A stretch of 12,544 bases of DNA, from NCBI GenBank assembly GCA_905215835.1, contig CAJMRR010000054.1, positions 1-12,544 on the forward strand, given 5' to 3'. Shown here one piece after another: positions 1 through 6,747 of the stretch (the first letter of the stretch is position 1; each line of letters starts with the position of its first letter). Origin of the DNA: an uncultured bacterium. Its GTDB lineage: Bacteria > Actinomycetota > Coriobacteriia > Coriobacteriales > Coriobacteriaceae. A model generated the notes under the pieces. That model had not been told where the DNA came from, did no database searches, and saw only the letters and a list, made by a program, of their open reading frames with translations. Position numbers and translations under genes: made by a program.

Positions 1-26
1 ACCGAGCCGTCAGCGAAACTGAAGAA

Positions 27-55
27 GGGGGAGGCCTCGCGGCCTCCCCCTTTTT
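27..55 (+). terminator. Intrinsic terminator of an upstream plus-strand transcript
   Basis: A perfect 10-bp G+C-rich stem has arms at 27-36 and 41-50, a four-base loop TCGC, and a run of five T directly after the second arm. This is a textbook rho-independent terminator reading left to right. The gene it ends lies almost wholly outside the window. One frame of the first 22 bases closes with TGA at 20-22, but that is too little to identify a protein. In Mycobacterium the gene before coaE is rpsA, so rpsA is a guess from synteny only. Confidence 0.9.
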
Positions 56-122
56 GCGTTGTATACACGTTGTACTTTGGGACCTAGCTCCCCCGTATGC
101 GCTCTTACTGTTTGGCTGTATT

Positions 123-153
123 TTGAGTCCTTCTAGTGTATTTGAGCGATAAT
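123..153 (+). promoter_or_regulatory. Possible sigma-70-type promoter of coaE
   Basis: TTGAGT (123-128) and GATAAT (148-153) resemble -35 and -10 hexamers, separated by 19 bases, which is longer than the ideal 17. Transcription would start near 160 and leave a leader of about 20 bases before the ribosome site at 171-177. The terminator upstream means some promoter is needed in 56-178, and this pair is the best I see. The rest of that gap holds no recognisable RNA gene. Confidence 0.35.
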
Positions 154-181
154 TACTCGCATTGGCGTTAGGGAGGGCTTG

Positions 182-823
182 ATGTTTACCGTATTTGTCT
201 TGGGCAATATCGCTTCGGGTAAGTCGACTGCCTGCCGCTATTTCGAATCTCGTGGCGCTATGCTTATCGATCTGGATGAGCTTGCAAAATCGCTGTATGT
301 GCCGGGCTCTGATATCGTCAATGCTCTCGCGGATGAATTCGGTTGGGACATTTTGGATGAGGAAGGCGGCATTCGCCGCAGCTTCCTCGCCTCTCGAGCT
401 TTCGCTTCTCCTGATTCGGTCGCACGGCTCAATGGCATTGTGCATCCCGTTCTGATTGAACAGCTTTCGCTTAGGATTCTCGATCCGGTTTGTTGTACGG
501 TTTCATCACCCCGTTACCCCTTTGCGGTGGTTGAGGTTTCTGCTCCGACTGGTTTTGAGGATGCATTTGGCTTGGCTGATGAAATTCTGGTCATTAGCGC
601 CCCTTTGTCAGTTCGTCGCGAGCGCGCTATTCAACGTGGCATGGTGCCATCTGATTTCGATGCCCGTTCTGCTTGTCAGCCCGATGAGTCTGCGCTGTGC
701 AATCTCGCTACAACGGTGATTGATAATGCCGCAGGCGATAATTCGCTCTTTGAGCAGCTTGACTCATGGCTTGCATGCCATGGGTTTATAGACACTGCGG
801 ATAAGGGGGATGCCAATGCCTAA
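182..823 (+). CDS. coaE: Dephospho-CoA kinase (213 aa)
   Basis: CoaE phosphorylates the 3'-hydroxyl of the ribose in dephospho-CoA with ATP, the last step of coenzyme A synthesis in the cytosol. The P-loop GNIASGKST is at residues 8-16. The acidic segment LIDLDELAK (28-36) sits where the family has its DAD motif. The ASRAFASPDSVARLNGIVHP stretch (70-89) matches the conserved Leu-Asn...His-Pro region, and the arginine-rich lid is at about 145-152. Length is normal for the family. ATG 182 is preferred over the in-frame TTG at 179 because GGGAGGG (171-177) is 4 bases from the ATG and only 1 from the TTG. The last codons overlap the start of the transglycosylase gene, so translation is probably coupled. 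The usual PLL(F)E motif appears as APTGFE (121-126), a divergence worth noting. Codon use looks more T-rich than in uvrB. Function is quite sure. Confidence 0.93.
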   Translation: MFTVFVLGNIASGKSTACRYFESRGAMLIDLDELAKSLYVPGSDIVNALADEFGWDILDEEGGIRRSFLASRAFASPDSVARLNGIVHPVLIEQLSLRILDPVCCTVSSPRYPFAVVEVSAPTGFEDAFGLADEILVISAPLSVRRERAIQRGMVPSDFDARSACQPDESALCNLATTVIDNAAGDNSLFEQLDSWLACHGFIDTADKGDANA

Positions 824-1397
824 GACACGTTTCTTTGCGTGGTATCGCCTTATGCCGCTGGCTGCCGTTTTTGCCTTCGGCCTTATCTCATTCGTTTACT
901 CGTATGCTCCTGCCGCTTTCTTTAAGCCGCTGTATCCGATTGACTACGAGGTGTATGTAAAGCAATCCAGTATTTCGCATAATCTGGATCCGTATCTGGT
1001 GTGCGCTGTCATTAAGTCTGAATCGAATTGGGATCCCGAGGCCGAGTCGAATCAGGGTGCTCAGGGATTGATGCAGCTGATGCCCGAGACTGCCCAGGAT
1101 ATGATCGCCAAGGGCCTTGTCGACGGTGGCGAGTATTCGGCCGACAACCTTAACGATCCGGCTACGAATATCGAGTTTGGCTGTGCGTATCTCTCGTATC
1201 TTCTAGCGTATTTTAACGGGTCGACTGACAGTGCCATTGCCGCCTATAACGCCGGCATGGGCAATGTTGACGGATGGGCGCAGCAGAGTACGTCGCTTCA
1301 TAATGCAATCACCTTTCCCGAGACGCAGGCGTATCTGATTCGTGTCAATAATGCCTGGGTTCGCTACAAGACCCTCTATCCCGATCGGTTCGTATAG
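816..1397 (+). CDS. Membrane-anchored lytic transglycosylase, Slt/GH23 type (193 aa)
   Basis: This is a soluble-lytic-transglycosylase-like enzyme expected to cleave the MurNAc-GlcNAc bond of peptidoglycan outside the membrane, leaving 1,6-anhydro-MurNAc ends. Residues 12-32 are a hydrophobic segment after a basic start, acting as signal peptide or anchor. The GH23 domain follows: the catalytic glutamate is E69 in IKSESNW, then GAQGLMQLMPETA (81-93), the NIEFGCAYLSYLL helix (118-130), and AAYNAGMGNVDGW (142-154). No LysM or SH3 cell-wall domain is attached. An ATG at 810 is also in frame, but the ribosome site AGGGGG (804-809) touches it; it lies 6 bases from ATG 816, which I chose. The gene overlaps the end of coaE by 8 bases. 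A role in wall remodelling during growth is inferred from the family, and the specific substrate context is unknown. Confidence 0.88.
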   Translation: MPKTRFFAWYRLMPLAAVFAFGLISFVYSYAPAAFFKPLYPIDYEVYVKQSSISHNLDPYLVCAVIKSESNWDPEAESNQGAQGLMQLMPETAQDMIAKGLVDGGEYSADNLNDPATNIEFGCAYLSYLLAYFNGSTDSAIAAYNAGMGNVDGWAQQSTSLHNAITFPETQAYLIRVNNAWVRYKTLYPDRFV

Positions 1398-1448
1398 GAC
1401 TATGCCTGCCGCCTGCGTATACTGCAGATATATGAGTTAGGAGTATCC

Positions 1449-3689
1449 ATGGCGGAATTTGAAGTAGAACGCGTTGGTGGTGAACTTAAGCGCTTTGGCG
1501 TTGAAGGCTCTGACGTGCCGTTTAAGGTCGTGTCTCCCTATGAGCCTGCCGGTTCCCAGCCTAAGGCCATTGAGTCGCTTGTGCAGGGCGTGAGGGACGG
1601 AGACCGCTATCAGGTTTTGCTGGGCGTGACTGGTTCGGGCAAGACCTTCACGATGGCAAAGACTATTGAGGCCCTGGGAAAGCCGACGCTGGTCATGGCT
1701 CCGAATAAAACGCTCGCCGCTCAGCTTGCGAGCGAGCTCAAAGAGTTCTTTCCCAACAACGCTGTGGTCTACTTCGTCTCGTACTACGACTACTATCAGC
1801 CCGAGGCGTATGTGCCGCAAAGCGATACATATATCGAGAAAGACTCCTCGATTAACGAAGAGGTTGAGATGCTGCGACATCAGGCGACCGCATCGCTGCT
1901 CTCTCGACGCGATGTGATCGTTGTCGCATCGGTCTCGTGTATCTATGGCATTGGCTCTCCTGAGGACTATGCGGGTCTGGCTCCAAACGTCGACAAGAAG
2001 GTGCCGCTCGAGCGCGATGACTTTATCCATGCACTTATCGACATTCAATATGATCGCAATGACTATGACCTGGCACGCGGCACGTTCCGCGTGCGCGGCG
2101 ATGTTGTCGACGTGTATCCGCCTTATGCCGAGCATCCGTTGCGGTTTGAGTTCTTTGGCGACGAGGTCGAGCTGATTGCCGAGATCGATGAGGTCACCGG
2201 TGAGATGCTTCGTGAGTACGAGGCCATCCCCGTATGGCCGGCATCGCACTACGTGACCGAGAAGCCGAAGGTCAAGGCGGCTCTGAAATCGATCAGCGAA
2301 GAGTGCGAGAAGCGCGTGGCGGAGCTCAAGGCGACCGACAAGTTGCTCGAGGCGCAGCGTCTGCAGCAGCGCACCGATTATGATCTTGAGATGCTCGAGA
2401 CGATGGGCTTTTGCAACGGCATCGAGAACTACTCGCGTCATCTGGACGGTCGCAAACCGGGTGAGCCGCCGTTTACCCTAATCGATTACTTTCCCAAGGA
2501 TATGCTCTGCATCATCGATGAGAGCCATGTGACGGTGCCGCAGATTCGCGGCATGCACGAAGGTGACCGCTCGCGTAAGGTGACGCTGGTGGAACACGGT
2601 TTTCGCCTGCCCTCGGCGCTCGATAACCGCCCGCTTCGTTTCGATGAGTTTGAGGCGAGGATTCCCCAGTTCATCTACGTTTCGGCAACACCGGGCGACT
2701 ATGAGCTGCGGGTTAGCCAGAACGACGTTGAGCAGATTATTCGTCCGACCGGTCTGCTCGATCCCAAGATCGACGTTCGTCCGGTCCGAGGCCAGATTGA
2801 CGATCTTGAGGACGAGATTCGCGAGCGCGTTGCTCGCAAGGAGCGCGTGCTGGTGACCACGTTGACCAAGCGCATGGCCGAGGACCTGACCGACCATCTG
2901 CTCGACGCGGGCATTAAGGTCAATTACATGCACTCTGATACGGCGACAATGGACCGTGTCGAGATCCTGCGAACGCTGCGCGAGGGCAAGATCGATGTCC
3001 TCGTTGGCATCAACCTGCTTCGCGAGGGCTTGGATCTCCCCGAGGTCTCGCTGGTGGCAATTCTCGATGCCGATAAGGAAGGCTTCTTGCGCAACCGCCG
3101 TTCGCTGATTCAGACGATTGGCCGCGCGGCCCGTAACGCCGATGGCGAAGTCATCATGTATGCGGACGTTGTGACCGATTCGATGAAAGAGGCCATCGAA
3201 GAGACGCAGCGCCGTCGCGAGATTCAGATGGCATATAACGAAGAGCATGGCATCGTGCCCAAGACGGTGCGCAAGGCCATCAACGACATCTCAAGTTTTA
3301 TTGCCGAGGCCGAAAAAACCGTGGGTTCCAAGGGACGCTCGAAGGGCGACTCCCTTGGCCATGGTGCATTCTATACGCCCGATGAGTCGGGCGAGGGCGG
3401 CGTGCCGGAAACGGTGGCGCCCGAGCAGACACTTGCGGAGCAGTTGGAAGAACTGCCGCATGACGAGCTTGTGCGGATTGTCGAAACCATGGAAGAGGAT
3501 ATGCGTAACGCTTCTGCCGCCATGGACTTTGAGGAGGCGGCGCGCCTGCGCGATGCCGTCGTTCAGATTCGGGCGATGCTCGAGGGTGCGTCTGAGGACG
3601 AGACGATCGAGCGCTTACGTTCGCAGGCCCGCAAGGGTTCCACGTTCGCATCGGGCAGAAAACGCCAGGGTGCACGGTTTAAGAAATAG
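1449..3689 (+). CDS. uvrB: Excinuclease ABC subunit B, UvrB (746 aa)
   Basis: UvrB is the damage-verifying helicase-fold ATPase of nucleotide-excision repair. It is loaded by UvrA and then recruits UvrC for incision. Walker A GVTGSGKT is at 59-66. The tyrosine-rich beta-hairpin that inserts between DNA strands is YYDYYQPEAYVP (112-123). Walker B with DESH is at 357-360, VSATP at 411-415, and the arginine-finger motif QTIGRAARN at 555-563. The C-terminal UVR helical hairpin that binds UvrA and UvrC is at about 674-709. The start is supported by TTAGGAG (1437-1443) five bases before ATG. The protein is longer than typical UvrB (about 660-700 aa): it has about 23 extra N-terminal residues before VPFKVVSPYEP, a low-complexity linker around 621-665, and a basic tail of about 35 residues beyond the UVR motif. 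A weak -10-like TATACT (1418-1423) lies in the gap before it, without a clear -35. Confidence 0.98.
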   Translation: MAEFEVERVGGELKRFGVEGSDVPFKVVSPYEPAGSQPKAIESLVQGVRDGDRYQVLLGVTGSGKTFTMAKTIEALGKPTLVMAPNKTLAAQLASELKEFFPNNAVVYFVSYYDYYQPEAYVPQSDTYIEKDSSINEEVEMLRHQATASLLSRRDVIVVASVSCIYGIGSPEDYAGLAPNVDKKVPLERDDFIHALIDIQYDRNDYDLARGTFRVRGDVVDVYPPYAEHPLRFEFFGDEVELIAEIDEVTGEMLREYEAIPVWPASHYVTEKPKVKAALKSISEECEKRVAELKATDKLLEAQRLQQRTDYDLEMLETMGFCNGIENYSRHLDGRKPGEPPFTLIDYFPKDMLCIIDESHVTVPQIRGMHEGDRSRKVTLVEHGFRLPSALDNRPLRFDEFEARIPQFIYVSATPGDYELRVSQNDVEQIIRPTGLLDPKIDVRPVRGQIDDLEDEIRERVARKERVLVTTLTKRMAEDLTDHLLDAGIKVNYMHSDTATMDRVEILRTLREGKIDVLVGINLLREGLDLPEVSLVAILDADKEGFLRNRRSLIQTIGRAARNADGEVIMYADVVTDSMKEAIEETQRRREIQMAYNEEHGIVPKTVRKAINDISSFIAEAEKTVGSKGRSKGDSLGHGAFYTPDESGEGGVPETVAPEQTLAEQLEELPHDELVRIVETMEEDMRNASAAMDFEEAARLRDAVVQIRAMLEGASEDETIERLRSQARKGSTFASGRKRQGARFKK

Positions 3690-3694
3690 CGAAC

Positions 3695-3735
3695 AGGCCC
3701 CGAGTTCCCTGTGGAGCTCGGGGCCTATGTCTTTT
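3695..3735 (+). terminator. Terminator of uvrB, between convergent genes
   Basis: Arms at 3695-3708 and 3713-3726 form a 14-bp stem (one G-T pair) around the loop CTGT, beginning six bases after the uvrB stop. TCTTTT follows at 3730-3735, giving a moderate U-tract in the uvrB direction. The flavoprotein gene on the other strand stops 20 bases further on. The hairpin may also slow transcription from that side, but there is no good U-tract in the minus direction. Confidence 0.8.
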
Positions 3736-3754
3736 GCGCGCTGGAATTCGTGCG

Positions 3755-5395
3755 TTAGAGGTCTGCGATCAGGGCTTCAGCACAACGGATGCCGTCGGTG
3801 GCCGCGCTCATGATGCCGCCGGCATATCCAGCTCCCTCACCACAAGGGTAGAGGCCCGGGGTCGACACGGCATGGCACGTTCGGTCTCGGGTGACAGTGA
3901 CCGGTGAGCTCGAACGAGTCTCCACGCCGGTAAGAACGGCATCGGGACGGTCGTAGCCTCGTAGCTTTTTTCCGAGTAGGGGAAGTCCCAGGCGGAGCGA
4001 CTCGACGATATGCTGCGGCAGGGCTTCGTCAATTGCCGTCCAGGTCACACCGAGCGGATAGGTGGGCTTTACCTTTCCGGGCGCCTTGCTGGCGCGTCCT
4101 GCGAGGAAATCTCCGACGAGTTGTGCCGGTGCGTTCCAGTTGGAACCGCCCAGGCGATAGGCGGCCGCCTCGCAGGCGCGCTGGAGCTCGATGCCGGCGA
4201 GCGGGTCATCGTTGGGAAGGTCCTCAGGCGTGACGTTAACGAGCAGGGCGGCGTTTGCGTTGCGTCCGTCGCGGGCATTGAGGCTGGCGCCGTTGACGCA
4301 CAGGTGGCCCTGCTCGGAAGAGGCGGCGACAACCTGCCCGCCGGGGCACATGCAAAACGAGAACACGCTGCGGCCGTTGGGAAGATGGGCGACGAGCTTG
4401 TAGGGGGCTGCTCCGAGGGCAGGATGTCCCGCCAAGGCTCCATATTGGGCTCGGTCGATGTCGCGCTGCGGATGCTCGATGCGAACGCCCATGGCAAAGG
4501 TCTTTTGTGCGAGGGCCACGTTGTGGTCCTTAAGGAGCTCAAAAATATCGCGAGCAGAATGCCCGCAGGCGAGGATGAGGTGCTTTGTCTCAATTGGCTC
4601 GTAAGCGGCGTCTTGGGACGATTGGACATCGATACCGGTGATGGCACCAGACGCGTCGATGCGAATGTCGACGAGCTTTGTTCGATAACGGACGACACCT
4701 CCGAGCTGCTCGATGCGCTGGGATATAGCGGTGACAACCGTGGGAAGGATGTCGGAGCCAATGTGCGGCTTGGCATCCCACAGAATATCGCGGGGCGCGC
4801 CCGCCTCGACGAAGGTTTCGAGGATAAGGCGATGGGCGGGATTTTTGGTTCCCGTATTGAGCTTGCCGTCCGAGAAGGTCCCCGCGCCGCCCAGGCCAAA
4901 CTGGATATTGCTCTCGGGGTCGAGGATGCGCTCCTTTAGAAAGAGATCGATCGCATGCGAGCGGCGAAATGCTGGGTCGCCGCGCTCGATGAGCAAGGGC
5001 TTAAGACCCGCTTCGGCAAGGGTGAGTGCAGCGAAAAGGCCAGCGCATCCGGCACCGACAACGACAGGGCATTCTTGAGGTGCGTCGGAGACGGGGGAGG
5101 GGTATGAAGACCCATCGTCTTCTATCGCGCGTACGCGCGAGCGGTCACGCTCGGCAACGCTGTCGACCGCTTCTCGCTCGAGGTGGGGACTAGTCAGCTC
5201 AACACGAAAGCTCAGGATAAAATGGACGTCTCGTTTTTTGCGGGCGTCGATTGACTTGCGGTGGAGCTCGATGGACTTGATCTCGGAGTCCTTGCAACGT
5301 AGGACGCGCTTGGCGACTCGCTTGCCAACAATGAGGCAGGCATTTTCATCGGCGGCTTCATCGAGTGACGCGTTGACTTGGGTGATTTCGATCAT
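3755..5395 (-). CDS. FAD-dependent dehydrogenase of the COG2509 family (546 aa)
   Basis: This is a two-part flavoprotein of a widespread bacterial family with no settled reaction. Residues 1-70 form a small basic domain ending in the RKSIDARKKRDVHF motif, typical of the family's N-terminus. The FAD-binding Rossmann motif VVVGAGCAGLFAAL is at 111-124 and is followed by E137 of LLIERG, expected to bind the ribose. The family signatures FGLGGAGTFSDGKLNTG (166-182), FCMCPGGQVVAASSE (347-361) and a C-terminal FAD-closing block GLYPCGEGAGYAGGIMSAA (514-532) are all present. The first ATG of the open frame is 123 bases upstream, but it reads through a hairpin. ATG 5395 has TAAGGAGA six bases away and starts the usual N-terminus, so it was chosen. 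There are no membrane segments, so it is probably cytosolic. It lies downstream of another flavoprotein gene across a hairpin. Substrate and electron acceptor are unknown. Older annotations sometimes call such proteins dehydrogenases by similarity only. Confidence 0.88.
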   Translation of the reverse strand: MIEITQVNASLDEAADENACLIVGKRVAKRVLRCKDSEIKSIELHRKSIDARKKRDVHFILSFRVELTSPHLEREAVDSVAERDRSRVRAIEDDGSSYPSPVSDAPQECPVVVGAGCAGLFAALTLAEAGLKPLLIERGDPAFRRSHAIDLFLKERILDPESNIQFGLGGAGTFSDGKLNTGTKNPAHRLILETFVEAGAPRDILWDAKPHIGSDILPTVVTAISQRIEQLGGVVRYRTKLVDIRIDASGAITGIDVQSSQDAAYEPIETKHLILACGHSARDIFELLKDHNVALAQKTFAMGVRIEHPQRDIDRAQYGALAGHPALGAAPYKLVAHLPNGRSVFSFCMCPGGQVVAASSEQGHLCVNGASLNARDGRNANAALLVNVTPEDLPNDDPLAGIELQRACEAAAYRLGGSNWNAPAQLVGDFLAGRASKAPGKVKPTYPLGVTWTAIDEALPQHIVESLRLGLPLLGKKLRGYDRPDAVLTGVETRSSSPVTVTRDRTCHAVSTPGLYPCGEGAGYAGGIMSAATDGIRCAEALIADL

Positions 5396-5413
5396 CGAGG
5401 TCTCCTTAGAGGC

Positions 5414-5445
5414 AAGAAAGAGGCCGTCCGGTATCCCAGACGGCC
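5414..5445 (-). terminator. Hairpin between the two flavoprotein genes: terminator or leader attenuator
   Basis: On the minus strand GGCCGTC (5445-5439) pairs with GACGGCC (5428-5422). One mismatch and a further short CC/GG pairing lie inside, and the U-rich tract TCTTTCTT (5421-5414) follows. It lies 30 bases after the stop of the HI0933-family gene and about 19 bases before the start of the COG2509-family gene. It could terminate the upstream message partially or fully, or, if the nearby TATAAT is a real promoter, act in the leader of the downstream gene. The plus strand also has TTTTT at 5454-5458 after the hairpin, so it could work in both directions. Confidence 0.6.
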
Positions 5446-5459
5446 CGAATGCGTTTTTG

Positions 5460-5465
5460 ATTATA
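5460..5465 (-). promoter_or_regulatory. Perfect TATAAT hexamer, possible -10 of the COG2509-family gene
   Basis: TATAAT reads on the minus strand 10 bases after the stop codon of the upstream gene and 65 bases before the ATG of the next one. No acceptable -35 hexamer is found 16-18 bases upstream, where the sequence is the coding end of the previous gene, and there is no extended -10 TGn. Its position fits a separate promoter, but one hexamer alone is weak evidence. Confidence 0.3.
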
Positions 5466-5475
5466 GACTGCGCGG

Positions 5476-6747
5476 CTACAGGCTGCTTGCAGCGCGAATG
5501 CCCGAGAGCCAGGCCCACGCAAGGTTAAAGCCTCCACAATCGGCGTCGATGTCGAGCGCTTCGCCGCAGACGTAAAGCGGGGCGTCGACAGCGCTGCTCG
5601 CGCGTAGACTGGGTGTTGAGATGCTCTCGACAGATACGCCACCACGCGTGACCTGCGCCGAGCGCTCCTCGGCTGTTCCCTCGACGAGCAACTTAAAGTG
5701 CTTGAGGATCGAGACCAGGTGGATGACATCGTTGGAGCCTGGATGGCACTGCTCGAACGCTGTGCAGACGACGCGGGAGAGTTGCGGGGCGAGCATGCCG
5801 TCGAGCCAACGGGGATCGCGGGGCGAAAAGCCGCCGAGCAGCTCAACGCGCCGGTTGAGCATATCGAGCAGCTCGTCTTTGGAGAGGTCGGGGAAAACGT
5901 CGAGCAGGATCGTATCGCCGTGCTGGATACGACGGGAGAGGTTGAAGACAGCGACGCCCGAGATACCGAAGGTTCGAAACAGGACTTCACCGTCTTCGTG
6001 CCAGAGCTCATTATGATTGCGGGCGAGCGTCAAGCGGGCGCGGACGCGCAGGCCATCCAACGTCTTGAGTGCCGCCCGATCGCCGACGACTGTTGCCGAT
6101 ACGGGGCAGAGGATGGGGCGCAGCGAAGTGAGGGGGAGGCGAAACGTATCGGCGATACCAGTGGGGTTGCCACCCGTGGCGATAATTACGGCATGTGCCT
6201 GCAGGGCCTCGTTCTTGCGAGGGACATCGGCGAGCGCTTTCCGAAGCGAGCGGAGCTCCGATTTTCGGTCGTCGTACTTTTTTGCCTTGAGTGCCCGCGC
6301 TGGACGGTCTATTTGGAGTGTCCAGCCTTCGGAAGCTTTGTGCGCCGAGGCAACGTTGGCTCCGCAGATTAAGGTGATACCTAGGCGGTCGCAAACGTTG
6401 AGAAGCGCGTCGCGCACCGATTCGGCGCGAAGGGAGCGCGGGTACAGTCGGCCTTCCTCGGAGGTTGTCATGATGCCCAGCGAGGAGAAGAAACCCATAA
6501 GCTCTTGTTCGGGTTGGGGGCCCATGACAGATTCGACGAATGCGGGGTGGTTATACCGCTGAGGATCAATCGATTCGTTGGAGAGGTTGCAACGGCCGTT
6601 ACCGGTCGCAAGGAGCTTAAGGCCGCAGGCGACATCGCGCTCAACGATGCAGACGCTTTTGCCAGCACGTGCGGCCGTAATGGCGGCGGCGAGGCCTGAA
6701 GCCCCGCCGCCGATTACCAGGACGTCATAGAAGGCGCTCGTGTTCAC
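5476..6747 (-). CDS. HI0933/YhiN-family NAD(P)/FAD-dependent oxidoreductase (423 aa)
   Basis: This is a cytosolic flavoprotein of the HI0933 family, whose members carry names such as BaiN-like or aminoacetone-oxidase-like without firm general function. The FAD Rossmann motif VIGGGASGLAAAITAARAGK is at 11-30 with E36 as the ribose ligand. The family hallmark LKLLATGNGRCNLSN is at 43-57. EGRLYPRS (98-105), ATGGNPTG (190-197), TRGGVSVESI (367-376) and the C-terminal FAD block beginning GEALDIDADCGGFNLAW (395-411) follow. A charged stretch at about 147-182 (many K, R, D, E) appears inserted before the ATGG motif. The start is GTG at 6747, touching the mrp stop codon with no spacer. GAGG inside the end of mrp, about 5 bases after GTG's upstream side is counted through TAA, can serve as ribosome site. 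Coupling to mrp translation is therefore likely. The substrate is unknown. A bile-acid role, suggested for some relatives, cannot be claimed here. Confidence 0.88.
   Translation of the reverse strand: MNTSAFYDVLVIGGGASGLAAAITAARAGKSVCIVERDVACGLKLLATGNGRCNLSNESIDPQRYNHPAFVESVMGPQPEQELMGFFSSLGIMTTSEEGRLYPRSLRAESVRDALLNVCDRLGITLICGANVASAHKASEGWTLQIDRPARALKAKKYDDRKSELRSLRKALADVPRKNEALQAHAVIIATGGNPTGIADTFRLPLTSLRPILCPVSATVVGDRAALKTLDGLRVRARLTLARNHNELWHEDGEVLFRTFGISGVAVFNLSRRIQHGDTILLDVFPDLSKDELLDMLNRRVELLGGFSPRDPRWLDGMLAPQLSRVVCTAFEQCHPGSNDVIHLVSILKHFKLLVEGTAEERSAQVTRGGVSVESISTPSLRASSAVDAPLYVCGEALDIDADCGGFNLAWAWLSGIRAASSL

Noticed and set aside
1379..1392. Possible SOS box before uvrB around GTTCG
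   Set aside because: Only the right half fits. The left half does not resemble CGAAC, and the site lies in the end of the transglycosylase gene.
1437..2441. 334-codon open frame on the minus strand opposite uvrB
   Set aside because: It overlaps uvrB fully, has no ribosome site or family motif, and is an antisense shadow.
4010..4939. 309-codon plus-strand frame opposite the COG2509-family gene
   Set aside because: It is antisense to a well-supported flavoprotein. Its glycine- and leucine-rich translation shows no domain.
5396..5518. Upstream 41-codon extension of the COG2509-family protein
   Set aside because: It would translate through the hairpin and overlap the end of the preceding gene. 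The internal ATG at 5395 has a strong ribosome site and matches the family N-terminus.
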